From Streptomyces harbinensis (GTDB taxonomy: Bacteria > Actinomycetota > Actinomycetes > Streptomycetales > Streptomycetaceae): 64,000 bases of DNA. A program made the translations under genes and the position numbers. Shown piece by piece: positions 44,546 through 53,381 of the stretch; positions within the stretch are counted from its first letter, which is position 1; every line of letters starts with the position of its first letter. Under the pieces are notes generated by a model. That model was not told where the DNA came from and did no database searches. It saw nothing but the letters and a program-made list of their open reading frames with translations. Where the stretch lies: contig NZ_FPAB01000010.1 in the NCBI RefSeq assembly GCF_900116145.1, positions 62,001-126,000 on the forward strand, given 5' to 3'.

Positions 44546-45619
44546 GTGTCACAGAGCACGGTCCCGCGATCCCCCAAGCGGGAGGGCGGCGGCGGACCAG
44601 CGTCCCCGCCTCCGAAGCACCGAAAGCCCGGCGCCCTGCGCGCCGGCGGTCCCCGCCGCGACGGACCGCCGCGGGCCCGCGGCGGCACCGAGGCATGGCG
44701 GCACCGGCTGCGCCGCGACTATCCGCTGATCCTGATGACGCTGCCGGTCATCGGCCTGCTGGTGGTCTTCGCGTACATCCCCATCGCCGGCAACGTGATC
44801 GCCTTCCAGTTCTTCAGCCCGTACGCCGGCGACGGCTTCTTCCAGTCCATGGCGAACAGCGCCTGGGTCGGCTTCGAGCACTTCCAGACGATGGTGAATG
44901 ACCGCTACTTCTGGGACGCGGTCGAGAACACCCTCGTCTTCTCCATGCTCCAGCTGCTGTTCTACTTCCCGGTCCCCATCGCGCTGGCGCTCCTGATCAA
45001 CAGCATCCTGCACAACAAGGTGCGGGCCTGGGCCCAGGCGGTGCTGTACCTGCCGCACTTCTTCTCCTGGGTGCTGGTGATCACCGTCTTCCAGCAGATC
45101 TTCGGCGGCGCCGGACTGATCGCCCAGGTCATGCGGGACAACGGCTGGGGCGACGGCTTCGACCTGATGACCGACCCGGGCTTCTTCAAGTGGCTGATCA
45201 CCTTCCAGGTGATCTGGAAGGACGCCGGCTGGGGCATCATCGTCTTCCTGGCGGCGCTGTCCATGGTCAACCAGGAGCTGTACGAGTCCGCCGCCGTCGA
45301 CGGCGCGAACCGCTGGCGCCGCATCTGGCACATCACCCTCCCCGCGCTGCGGCCGGTGATCGCGCTGCTGCTGGTCCTCCAGGTCGGCAACATGCTCACG
45401 GTGGGGATGGAACAGTTCCTCATCCAGCGCACGGCGGTCGGCGTCGGTGCCTCCGAAGTCCTCGACACCTATGTGTGGGACCGGGGCATCGCCAACCATC
45501 AGTTCAGCTACGCGGCGGCCGTCGGCATCGTCAAGGGGATCTTCTCCCTGGTGCTGGTCCTGGCAGCCAACCGGGTCGCCCACGCGATGGGCGAGCAGGG
45601 GGTGTACAAGAAGCAATGA
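44546..45619 (+). CDS. Sugar ABC transporter permease (LplB-like)
   Basis: 357 aa. A basic, Pro-rich cytosolic N-terminus (~55 residues) precedes six membrane segments. The EAA loop reads LYESAAVDGANRWRRIWHITLPAL. LplB-type relatives partner with large LipO binding proteins, as here. GTG at 44546 with AAGGAGA eight bases before; a nearby ATG at 44541 is out of frame. Confidence 0.92.
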   Translation: MSQSTVPRSPKREGGGGPASPPPKHRKPGALRAGGPRRDGPPRARGGTEAWRHRLRRDYPLILMTLPVIGLLVVFAYIPIAGNVIAFQFFSPYAGDGFFQSMANSAWVGFEHFQTMVNDRYFWDAVENTLVFSMLQLLFYFPVPIALALLINSILHNKVRAWAQAVLYLPHFFSWVLVITVFQQIFGGAGLIAQVMRDNGWGDGFDLMTDPGFFKWLITFQVIWKDAGWGIIVFLAALSMVNQELYESAAVDGANRWRRIWHITLPALRPVIALLLVLQVGNMLTVGMEQFLIQRTAVGVGASEVLDTYVWDRGIANHQFSYAAAVGIVKGIFSLVLVLAANRVAHAMGEQGVYKKQ

Positions 45620-46554
45620 GTGACGCCAGTGTTCTCGTCGACGACGACGAAGAGACCAAGGGGAAGCGCACCAGGCCGTCATGGGAGGAGCCGCCGACTC
45701 AGATCGGCCTGGCGGCCAAGGGCGTCATCCTCGCCATCGCCCTGCTCGCCATCCTGTTCCCCCTGTGGATCGTGGTCGCCACCAGCCTGTCCGATGCAGA
45801 AACGATTTCCCGCACCGGTGGTCTGGTAATCATCCCGGACGGCATCAGCCTGGACGCGTACCGTGAACTGCTCAGCGGCGGCCAGGTGGCCAACGCCATG
45901 TGGATCTCGGTGTGCATCACGGTCATCGGCACGCTGTTCTCCATGACCACCTCGGTGCTCGCGGCGTACGGCCTCTCCCGGATGAACTCGCTGTGGCACC
46001 GGCCGCTGCTGATGACCCTGCTGCTGACGATGTTCTTCGGCGGCGCCGGGCTCATCCCCTCGTACCTGCTCATCCAGACCCTGGGCCTGATGAACAGCTA
46101 CGCGGCGATCATCCTGCCGATGGCGGTCAACGTCTTCAACATCCTGGTGCTGCGCGCGTTCTTCATGAACATCGGCACCGAACTGATCGACAGCGCCCGC
46201 ATCGACGGGGCCGGCGAGTTCCGCATCCTGTGGCAGATCGTGCTGCCGCTGTCGCGCGCCGTCCTGGCCGTGATCGCGCTGTTCTACGCGGTCGGGTACT
46301 GGGGCAACTACTTCGCCGCGTTCATCTACATCACCGAGCAGGACAAGCTGCCGCTGCAGAATGTCCTCCAGCAGATCGTGGTCCGCGGGGAGCGTCCCAT
46401 GGGCATGTCGGCGGCCATCGGCACCGGCCAGATCCCGAGCATCGCGGTGCAGACCGCCGTCATGGTGCTGGCGCTGATCCCGGTCGCGGTGCTGTCCCCG
46501 TTCGTTCAGAAGCACTTCAAGAAGGGCATGCTCATCGGCGCCGTCAAGGGCTGA
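45616..46554 (+). CDS. Sugar ABC transporter permease (LplC/YtcP-like)
   Basis: 312 aa, six membrane segments, EAA loop ELIDSARIDGAGEFRILWQIVLPL. The ATG overlaps the stop of the first permease (ATGA). No ATPase gene is present; in Streptomyces such importers use the shared MsiK ATPase encoded elsewhere, which I infer here. Confidence 0.93.
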   Translation: MSDASVLVDDDEETKGKRTRPSWEEPPTQIGLAAKGVILAIALLAILFPLWIVVATSLSDAETISRTGGLVIIPDGISLDAYRELLSGGQVANAMWISVCITVIGTLFSMTTSVLAAYGLSRMNSLWHRPLLMTLLLTMFFGGAGLIPSYLLIQTLGLMNSYAAIILPMAVNVFNILVLRAFFMNIGTELIDSARIDGAGEFRILWQIVLPLSRAVLAVIALFYAVGYWGNYFAAFIYITEQDKLPLQNVLQQIVVRGERPMGMSAAIGTGQIPSIAVQTAVMVLALIPVAVLSPFVQKHFKKGMLIGAVKG

Positions 46555-46587
46555 GCCCGAGGCACGGCGAAGACCGGGCATTTTTTT
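46555..46587 (+). terminator. Short hairpin with T7 tract
   Basis: GCCCG / CGGGC (five bp, 15-base loop) followed by A and seven T residues, between the permease and GH42 genes. The T run is striking in this base composition and fits partial termination. Confidence 0.55.
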
Positions 46588-46610
46588 GTGTCGTGAGGAG
46601 AATCGATTCG

Positions 46611-48614
46611 ATGGCAGGGCTGAACGACGCCACCCGCGGCCGGCTGCTGTTCGGGGGCGACTACAACCCCGAGCAGTGGACGCCCGAAACCTGGCGTGAG
46701 GACATCCGGTTGATGAAGGAGGCCGGTGTCAACCTCGCCACCGTCGGCGTCTTCTCCTGGGCGACACTGGAGCCCCGCCCGGGGGCGCGGAACTACGGAT
46801 GGCTGGACGAGGTCCTCGACCTCCTCCACGACGCCCGCATCGGCGTCGCACTGGCCACACCCACCGCGTCCCCGCCCCCGTGGCTGGGCGCCCGGCACCC
46901 CGAGACACTGCCGCGCGACGAGACGGGCGCCACCGTCTGGTACGGCTCGCGCAACCAGTTCTGCGCCTCCTCGCCCATCTACCGCGAGTACGCGCAGCGC
47001 ATCACCACCGACCTCGCCCGCCGCTACGGCCACCACCCGGCGCTGCGCGTGTGGCACATCAACAACGAGTACTGCACCTCCTGCTGGTGCGACGAGAGCG
47101 CCCGGCACTTCCGCCGCTGGCTGCGCGAGCGCTACGGCACCCTGGACGCGCTCAACGACGCCTGGGGCACCGCCTTCTGGAGCCAGCGCTACGACTCCTG
47201 GGAAGAGCTGATCCCGCCGCGCCGCGCCCAGTACCTCATCAACCCCGCCCAGCGGCTGGACTTCCACCGCTTCACCAGCGACGCGCTGCTGGAGTGCTTC
47301 ACCGCCGAACGCGACATCGTCGCCGCCCACAGCCCGCCCGGCGTGCCGGTGACCACCAACTTCATGCCGCTGTTCGGCGGCCTCGACGGCTGGCGCTGGG
47401 CCGAGGAGGAGGACGTCGTCTCGGTCGACATCTACCCCGACCCCGCCGCCGACCGCGCCGACCCGGCCGGGCCCGCGCAGGGCGCCCTGGTCGCCGACCT
47501 CACCCGCTCCCAGGCCCGCGGCCCGTGGATGCTGATGGAGCAGGCCGCCTCCGCCGTCAACTTCCGCCCCGTCAACAAGCCCAAGGGCGAGGGGCTGATG
47601 CGGCTGTGGTCGCTCCAGTCGGTGGCGCGCGGCGCCGACGCCCTGTGCTTCTTCCAGTGGCGGGCCTCCCGGCAGGGCAGCGAGAAGTTCCACTCCGCGA
47701 TGCTGCCGCACGCCGGCGAGACCTCCCGCGCCTTCCGCCGCATCCGCAACCTGGGCGCCGAACTCGACCTGCTCTCCGGCGTCACCGGCACCACCGTCCC
47801 CGCCGAGATCGCCATCCTGCACGACTGGTCCGCCTGGTGGGCCTCCGGCCAGCCCGGCCGCCCGTCCGCCGCGGTGGAGTACCCGGCGCTCCTCGCCACC
47901 TGGCACCACGCCCTGTGGGCGCAGAACCTCACCGCCGACCTCGCCCACCCGGAGGCCGACCTCAGCCGCTACCGACTGGTCGTCATCCCCCAGCTCTACC
48001 TGCTCTCGGACGCCGCGCTGGACCGGCTGGCGGCGTACGTACGCGGCGGCGGGCACCTGGTGTGCGGTTTCTTCACCGGCGTCGCCGACCCCGACGACCG
48101 CGTCCGGGAGGGCGGCACCGACGCCCGGCTGCGGGAGATCCTCGGCCTGGCCGCCGTCGAGGAGTGGTGGCCGCTGGCGGCGGGGGAGACCGTCGCGCTG
48201 GATGACGGCAGCACCGGCAGCCTGTGGAGCGAGGACCTCACCGTCGCGGACGCCACCGTGACGGCCTCCTACGCCGCGGGCGAGCTGGCCGGCCGCCCCG
48301 CGCTCACCCGCCACAGCTACGGCGCCGGCACCGCCCGTTACGTCTCCACGCTGCCCGAACCGGCCGCGCTGCGCGCGCTGCTCGCCGAGGCCGCCGCCGC
48401 GGCCGGCGCCGAGCCCGCGCTGCGCGGCGCCCCGGAGGGGGTGGAGGCCGTCCGCCGCGGCGGCTGGCTCTTCCTCCTCAACCACACACGTGAGCAGATC
48501 ACCGTGCCCTTGGACGAACCGCACACCGATCTGCTCACCGGCCACACCCACCCGGCCGAGGTCCGGCTGGAGCGGTACGGGGTGGCCGTACTGTCCGCAT
48601 CCCCCACCTCCTGA
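46611..48614 (+). CDS. GH42 beta-galactosidase
   Basis: 667 aa, no signal, cytosolic. The acid/base is Glu153 (WHINNEY) and the nucleophile Glu310 (WMLMEQAAS). Cys118, 155, 158 and 160 match the zinc site of GH42. Trimerisation and beta-sandwich domains follow. It hydrolyses terminal beta-galactose; here it probably acts on imported oligosaccharides. ATG at 46611 with GTGAGGAGA. The upstream in-frame extension overlaps the permease and is rejected. Confidence 0.95.
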   Translation: MAGLNDATRGRLLFGGDYNPEQWTPETWREDIRLMKEAGVNLATVGVFSWATLEPRPGARNYGWLDEVLDLLHDARIGVALATPTASPPPWLGARHPETLPRDETGATVWYGSRNQFCASSPIYREYAQRITTDLARRYGHHPALRVWHINNEYCTSCWCDESARHFRRWLRERYGTLDALNDAWGTAFWSQRYDSWEELIPPRRAQYLINPAQRLDFHRFTSDALLECFTAERDIVAAHSPPGVPVTTNFMPLFGGLDGWRWAEEEDVVSVDIYPDPAADRADPAGPAQGALVADLTRSQARGPWMLMEQAASAVNFRPVNKPKGEGLMRLWSLQSVARGADALCFFQWRASRQGSEKFHSAMLPHAGETSRAFRRIRNLGAELDLLSGVTGTTVPAEIAILHDWSAWWASGQPGRPSAAVEYPALLATWHHALWAQNLTADLAHPEADLSRYRLVVIPQLYLLSDAALDRLAAYVRGGGHLVCGFFTGVADPDDRVREGGTDARLREILGLAAVEEWWPLAAGETVALDDGSTGSLWSEDLTVADATVTASYAAGELAGRPALTRHSYGAGTARYVSTLPEPAALRALLAEAAAAAGAEPALRGAPEGVEAVRRGGWLFLLNHTREQITVPLDEPHTDLLTGHTHPAEVRLERYGVAVLSASPTS

Positions 48615-48627
48615 CAAGGAGCCGCAC

Positions 48628-49344
48628 ATGCACCGCACCGCAAGGAGAGCACGTACGTCAGTCCTGGTACCGCTGGTCGCGTTTCTGACCTTCTTCGGCT
48701 ACGGCGCCTCCACGGCGCAGGCCGCCGCCGTCTGGGAGTCCTGCGACCAGTGGGGCAACTGGACGGCGCCGGACGGCTACATCGTCTACAACAACATCTG
48801 GGGCTCGGGAGCCGGCAGCCAGTGCATCGCCGCCGACTCCTCCGCCAGCTGGACCGTGACCGCCAACCACCCCAACACCGGCGGCATCAAGTCCTACCCG
48901 AACGCCAAGCGCATCGTGAACCGCCCGCTCGACCAGATCGGCTCGCTCAGCAGCACCTTCAACGTGACGGTCCCGCAGGCGGGCGCGTACAACACCGCCT
49001 ACGACATCTGGGACCGGGACTACAACCACGAGATCATGCTGTGGACCAACTGGTACGGCCCCGTCGGTCCGCTGGGCAGCCACCAGGCGCGGGTCAGCCT
49101 GGGCGGCCACACCTGGGACGTCTACCGGGGCAGCAACGGGCACAACAACGTGTACTCGTTCCTGCGCACCGGCAACATCACCTCGGGAACGGTGGACATC
49201 CTGCCGATCCTGCGCTGGATCGCGAACCAGGGCTGGATCAGCCAGAACGAGATCATCGGTGACGTGCAGTTCGGCTACGAGATCACCTCGTCGTCGGGCG
49301 GCCTGACCTTCCGCACCAACCAGTTCGCCGTCAGCCACAGCTGA
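48628..49344 (+). CDS. Secreted GH12 endoglucanase/xyloglucanase
   Basis: 238 aa. Signal peptide with Ala-x-Ala cleavage near residue 32 (GASTAQA). The mature jelly-roll carries nucleophile Glu135 (HEIMLWTNW) and acid/base Glu218 (QFGYEITSS). Cys39 and Cys66 form the usual N-terminal disulfide. GH12 enzymes cut beta-1,4-glucan, mixed-linkage glucan or xyloglucan internally. No carbohydrate-binding module is attached. It lies 13 bases after GH42 with AAGGAG, as the extracellular member of the locus. Confidence 0.94.
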   Translation: MHRTARRARTSVLVPLVAFLTFFGYGASTAQAAAVWESCDQWGNWTAPDGYIVYNNIWGSGAGSQCIAADSSASWTVTANHPNTGGIKSYPNAKRIVNRPLDQIGSLSSTFNVTVPQAGAYNTAYDIWDRDYNHEIMLWTNWYGPVGPLGSHQARVSLGGHTWDVYRGSNGHNNVYSFLRTGNITSGTVDILPILRWIANQGWISQNEIIGDVQFGYEITSSSGGLTFRTNQFAVSHS

Positions 49345-49358
49345 CGCCGGGCGGACCG

Positions 49359-49412
49359 CGGCCGGGCGGCGGGGGAGGGGTGGACGACACCCGCTCCGCC
49401 GCCGTCCGGCCG
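49359..49412. terminator. Bidirectional hairpin between GH12 and lacI-type genes
   Basis: CGGCCGGGCGGCGG pairs with CCGCCGTCCGGCCG over 14 bp with one G-T wobble, in the 96-base convergent gap. Confidence 0.7.
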
Positions 49413-49440
49413 GCGCGGCTGCCGCTGTTCCGTGCGCCGG

Positions 49441-50538
49441 TCAGGGCACCAGGCGGGGCGCCTGCCCGGTGCTCGCCCGCGTGGTGAGGCGGGGCGCGAG
49501 CAGCCGTACGACGGTCTCCCGCGGCGGGGCAGCGACCCGGCCGCCCGCACCCGTACCCGTACCGGCACCCGTACCCGTACCGGCACCCGTACCCGTACCG
49601 GCACTCGCGCCGAGCTTGGCCATCACCAGCTCCACCGCCCGCCGGCCCATCTCATGGGCGGGGATCGCCACCGAGGTCAGCGCGACCGACGTCTGGGTGG
49701 CGACCTGGTCGGGGCAGATCGCGACCACCGAGATGTCCTCGGGCACCGCCTTGCCCTGCTGCCGCAGCAGGGAGAGCAGCGGCCCGACCGCGCTCTCGTT
49801 CTGCACCACGATCCCGGTGGTCGCCGGCCGCTCGTCGAAGATCCGGGCCAGCGCGCCGGCCACCGACTCGAAGCTGCCCTCGCACGGCCGGTGCAGCACC
49901 CGCAGCCCCAGCTCGGCGGCCCGCTCGCGCACCCCGGTGATGGTGCGCTCGGCGAAGCCGGTGTGCCGCTCGTACACCGCCGGCGCCTCCCCGATCACCG
50001 CCAGCTCCCGGTGGCCGAGCGCCGCCAGATGGTCCACGCACAGCCGCCCGGTCGCCGCGAAGTCCAGATCGACGCAGGTCAGACCCTCGGTATCGGCGGG
50101 CAGCCCGATCAGGACGGCGGGCCGGGGCGCCTCGTGCACCAGCGGCAGCCGCTCGTCCTCCAGCTCCACGTCCATCAGGATCATGGCGTCGGCCAGCCCG
50201 CTGCCGATCACCCGCCGTACCGCCTCGGGCCCCTCCTGGTCGGTCAGCAGCAGAACGTCCCGCCCATGCGCGCGCGCCGTCGTCGCCACCGCCATGGCGA
50301 TCTCCATCATCACCGGCACGTACATGTCGGTGCGCAGCGGCATCATCAGCGCGATGATGTCCGAACGGCTGCTCGCCAGCGCCCGGGCCCCGGCGTTGGG
50401 GTGGTAGCCCAGCTCCCGGATGCTGCGTTCCACCCGCTCCCTGGTGGGGGCCGAGATGGTCCGCTTGCCGCTGAGGACGTAGCTCACGGTGCTGGCAGAG
50501 ACGCCGGCGTGGCGGGCGACCTCGGCGAGAGTGACCAT
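49441..50538 (-). CDS. LacI-family transcriptional repressor of the glycan locus
   Basis: 365 aa. The N-terminal HTH and hinge (VTLAEVARHAGVSASTVSYV, then PNAGARALASSRS) are typical. The sugar-binding core follows (GIVVQNESAVGPLL, DISVVAICPDQVATQTSV). The C-terminus holds an 18-bp in-frame tandem repeat giving Ala-Gly-Thr-Gly units before a conserved-looking tail (LAPRLTTRAS). Its likely operators are four copies of GAAGCGCTTC-centred palindromes, two at its own promoter and two between the GH3 gene and the transporter operon. ATG at 50538. Confidence 0.93.
   Translation of the reverse strand: MVTLAEVARHAGVSASTVSYVLSGKRTISAPTRERVERSIRELGYHPNAGARALASSRSDIIALMMPLRTDMYVPVMMEIAMAVATTARAHGRDVLLLTDQEGPEAVRRVIGSGLADAMILMDVELEDERLPLVHEAPRPAVLIGLPADTEGLTCVDLDFAATGRLCVDHLAALGHRELAVIGEAPAVYERHTGFAERTITGVRERAAELGLRVLHRPCEGSFESVAGALARIFDERPATTGIVVQNESAVGPLLSLLRQQGKAVPEDISVVAICPDQVATQTSVALTSVAIPAHEMGRRAVELVMAKLGASAGTGTGAGTGTGAGTGTGAGGRVAAPPRETVVRLLAPRLTTRASTGQAPRLVP
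49549..49602 (-). repeat. 18-bp tandem repeat in the repressor gene
   Basis: Three perfect copies of ACCCGTACCCGTACCGGC (plus strand). In frame, they encode a Gly/Thr/Ala repeat between the sugar-binding core and the C-terminal tail. Copy number could vary between strains. Confidence 0.9.
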
Positions 50539-50561
50539 AGACGGGCCTCCGGGAAAGCCGG

Positions 50562-50575
50562 GTGAAGCGCTTCGA
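50562..50575. promoter_or_regulatory. LacI-type operator 3
   Basis: GTGAAGCGCTTCGA, one mismatch from the 14-bp palindrome, in the 5' leader of the repressor gene. Confidence 0.75.
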
Positions 50576-50626
50576 TCGCCCGTTCGCCGTGGGGATTCGA
50601 ACGCTCCAAACGATGGAACCGCGTTG

Positions 50627-50655
50627 ACCTTAGACCGGGCAATGGTTTGTGTCCA
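50627..50655 (-). promoter_or_regulatory. Promoter of the lacI-type gene
   Basis: On the minus strand, -35 TGGACA (50655-50650), 17-bp spacer, -10 TAAGGT (50632-50627). Operator 4 lies just upstream and operator 3 downstream of the start, a looping arrangement. Confidence 0.6.
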
Positions 50656-50662
50656 TAGATGT

Positions 50663-50678
50663 ATCGAAGCGCTTCGAT
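50663..50678. promoter_or_regulatory. LacI-type operator 4
   Basis: Perfect 16-bp palindrome ATCGAAGCGCTTCGAT, the longest copy, between the repressor and the acyl-CoA dehydrogenase gene. Confidence 0.8.
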
Positions 50679-50782
50679 GGAGCTTTCGTGATCACTGCCC
50701 GGGTGGTACGCGGCGCCGGAATCGGGTACGTACGTAACAGCAGGTCCCGATCCCTCATGTCCCGACGGCGAGGTGAGCGGAG

Positions 50783-52723
50783 ATGACCGCGACAAGCGAC
50801 CCCACGGACGCGGAGCGGGAGGCCAGACGCCTGGCCGAGGCCGCCCGCGGCGCCGCGTCCCGCACCCCCGGCTTCGCCGGCGAGCTCTTCCTCGGCCGCT
50901 TCCGGCTCGACCTCATCCACCCCCGCCCGGACCCCGACCCGGAGGCGGTACGCACCGGGGAACGCTATCTGACCGCCCTGCGGGAGTTCTGCGCCGAGCA
51001 CATCGACGCCCCGCTCATCGAACGCGAGGCCCGCATCCCCGACGAGGTGGTGCGCGGACTGCGCGAACTCGGCGCGTTCGGCATGAACATCTCCCCCCGG
51101 TACGGCGGTCTCGGTCTCAACCACGTCTACTACAACCGTGCCCTCGCCGTCCTGACCTCCGCCAGCCCGGCGGTCGGCGCGCTGCTCTCCGCGCATCAGT
51201 CGATCGGCGTACCGCAGCCGGTCGCGCTCTTCGGCACCGAGGAGCAGAAGAGCGCCTACCTGCCGCGCTGCGCGCGCGGCGCCATCTCCGCCTTCCTGCT
51301 CACCGAGCCCGACGTCGGCTCCGACCCGGCCCGGCTGGGCGCCACCGCCGAACCGGACGGCGACGACTACCTGCTCGACGGCGTCAAGCTGTGGACCACC
51401 AACGGGGTGATCGCCGAACTCCTGGTGGTGATGGCCGACGTACCCGGCAGCGGCGACCACCCCGGCGGCATCACCGCGTTCGTCGTCGAGGCGGACTCAC
51501 CGGGCATCACCGTCGAGCACCGCAACACCTTCATGGGGCTGCGCGGCATCGAGAACGGCGTCACCCGCTTCCACCGGGTCCGGGTCCCCGGCGGCCAGCG
51601 GATCGGCGCCGAGGGCGCCGGCCTCAAGATCGCCCTGACCACCCTCAACACCGGCAGGCTCGCCGTCCCGGCGGTCGCGGTCGGCGCCGGCAAGTGGTGC
51701 CTGCGGATCGCCCGCCAGTGGTCGGCGGAGCGGGTCCAGTGGGGCAAGCCGATCGGCGAGCACGAGGCGATCGGCGCCAAGCTCTCCTACATCGCGGCCA
51801 CCACCTTCGCCATGGAGGCGCTGCTGGAGCTCTTCGGCGAGATGGCCGACGAGGAACGCGGCGACATCCGGCTGGAGGCGGCGGTGGCCAAACTGCTGGG
51901 CAGCGAGTTCGCCGGCCGGATGGCGGACGAACTGGTGCAGCTGCGCGGCGGACGCGGCTACGAGACCGCCGCGTCGCTGGCGGCGCGCGGCGAACGCGGC
52001 GTCCCGGCGGAGCAACTCCTGCGCGACATGCGCATCAACCGCATCTTCGAGGGCTCCTCCGAGATCATGCGGCTGATGATCGCCCGGGAGGCGGTGGACC
52101 CGCACCTCAAGGTGGCGGGCGCGCTGATCGACCCGGAGCAGAACTTCACCGCCAAACGGAAGGCGGCCCTCGCGGCGACCGGCTTCTACGCCCGCTGGCT
52201 GCCGTCCCTGACCGCCGGCCGCGGCCAGCTGCCGCTGGCCTACGGCGACTTCCGGGTGCCGGGCCACCCCGACCTCTCCGCGGAACTGCGCTACGTCGAA
52301 CGCACCGCACGCCGCCTCGCCCGCGCCACCTTCTCCGGCATGGCGCGCTGGCAGGGCGCCCTGGAAACCCGGCAGCGCTACCTGGGTCGGCTGGTGGACA
52401 TCGGCGCCGAACTCTGCGCGATGAGCGCCGCCTGCGTCCACGCCGAACGCCTGCGCACCCGGGGCCACCGGGACAACGGCAAGCAGGCGTACGAACTGGC
52501 CCACGCCTTCTGCCGCCAGGCCCGCCCCCGGATCGAAGACCTCTTCGCGCAACTGCACCACAGCTCCGACGCCGCCGACCGCACCCTGGCCCGCGGCATC
52601 CTGGACGGCGCGTACACCTGGCTGGAGGAGGGCGTCCTGGACACCTCGACCGAAGGCCCCTGGATCGCCGACACCCCTTCGGGCCCCTCACCCCAGCCCA
52701 ACCTCCACCGCCCGATCCCCTGA
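50783..52723 (+). CDS. Acyl-CoA dehydrogenase (long/very-long-chain type)
   Basis: 646 aa, longer than the ~390-aa short-chain type because of a C-terminal helical domain of about 200 residues, as in VLCAD/ACAD9-like proteins. FAD and substrate motifs: FLLTEPDVGSDPARLG, GVKLWTTNG; the C-terminal dehydrogenase signature IFEGSSEIMRLMIAR includes the expected position of the catalytic Glu. It starts fatty-acid beta-oxidation. ATG at 50783 with GAGGTGA. Its promoter region contains operator 4, but a link to sugar control is unproven. Confidence 0.9.
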   Translation: MTATSDPTDAEREARRLAEAARGAASRTPGFAGELFLGRFRLDLIHPRPDPDPEAVRTGERYLTALREFCAEHIDAPLIEREARIPDEVVRGLRELGAFGMNISPRYGGLGLNHVYYNRALAVLTSASPAVGALLSAHQSIGVPQPVALFGTEEQKSAYLPRCARGAISAFLLTEPDVGSDPARLGATAEPDGDDYLLDGVKLWTTNGVIAELLVVMADVPGSGDHPGGITAFVVEADSPGITVEHRNTFMGLRGIENGVTRFHRVRVPGGQRIGAEGAGLKIALTTLNTGRLAVPAVAVGAGKWCLRIARQWSAERVQWGKPIGEHEAIGAKLSYIAATTFAMEALLELFGEMADEERGDIRLEAAVAKLLGSEFAGRMADELVQLRGGRGYETAASLAARGERGVPAEQLLRDMRINRIFEGSSEIMRLMIAREAVDPHLKVAGALIDPEQNFTAKRKAALAATGFYARWLPSLTAGRGQLPLAYGDFRVPGHPDLSAELRYVERTARRLARATFSGMARWQGALETRQRYLGRLVDIGAELCAMSAACVHAERLRTRGHRDNGKQAYELAHAFCRQARPRIEDLFAQLHHSSDAADRTLARGILDGAYTWLEEGVLDTSTEGPWIADTPSGPSPQPNLHRPIP

Positions 52724-52799
52724 CCGCGGCACTGACCGCCCCTGGCCTGGTCCCCGTTCCGCTCCGACGCGATCATGGTTGTCGGCGCGGGTACTGTGG

Positions 52800-53381
52800 T
52801 TAATGTTCCTGGCAGTACTGAGTCCGGAAATTCTGCATGTAATTGAGAGAAAATTCTTCAATGTCAGACATGCGTGGATCTTTGATATCGTCAACCTGCC
52901 CGAAGACGTTGATCTCCAGCAGCACGTGGGACCCCAGATCTTGTTGTTGGCACTCGAATGAGGTGGTGGTTCCAGCTGATTCCTTTCCTCGCCACAGGAT
53001 CATACCTGCCTCTGAACTTGAAGTTGTCTGTTCTGTGGTGGGCCGCGATGAGAGAACTTCAGCCAGAGGATCTTTCTCTGCTTTCAGGGTATATGCGACT
53101 GCACTGAGGGCCCAATGGTCATCGACGGAGATTCGACAGTCCGTATACCCCTCGAAACTGTGCTCATTATTCTGCCTGACTTCTTCTCCGGGCGGAAGGG
53201 TCGCCTCGAGGAGATGTGAGTCAACGCTTACCTCGCATATGTGATCGGGTACGGTATAGGTGGCCTTTTCTTCTCCTTGTGCGCACGAGGAGGCCAGAAT
53301 CAATGGGATTGTCACCAATGCTCCGGTGCATGTGCGCGACGCTCGTGACTTTTGACTTCGCTTATTATTGTAATATGTCAT
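52800..53381 (-). CDS. Small lipoprotein of the low-GC island
   Basis: 193 aa. A basic N-terminus, hydrophobic ALVTIPLILASS and Cys33 form a lipoprotein signal. The mature part has paired cysteines (HICEVS, TDCRIS, SFECQQ, QYCQEH) and no known domain. The ATG overlaps the TGA of the 718-aa gene (ATGA) with AGGA upstream, so the two proteins are made together; a surface partner or immunity-type role is a guess. GC content, especially around the start, is well below that of neighbouring genes. Confidence 0.78.
   Translation of the reverse strand: MTYYNNKRSQKSRASRTCTGALVTIPLILASSCAQGEEKATYTVPDHICEVSVDSHLLEATLPPGEEVRQNNEHSFEGYTDCRISVDDHWALSAVAYTLKAEKDPLAEVLSSRPTTEQTTSSSEAGMILWRGKESAGTTTSFECQQQDLGSHVLLEINVFGQVDDIKDPRMSDIEEFSLNYMQNFRTQYCQEH

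Noticed and set aside
49549..49602. CRISPR-like repeat array
   Set aside because: Three contiguous 18-bp copies without spacers, inside a coding frame.
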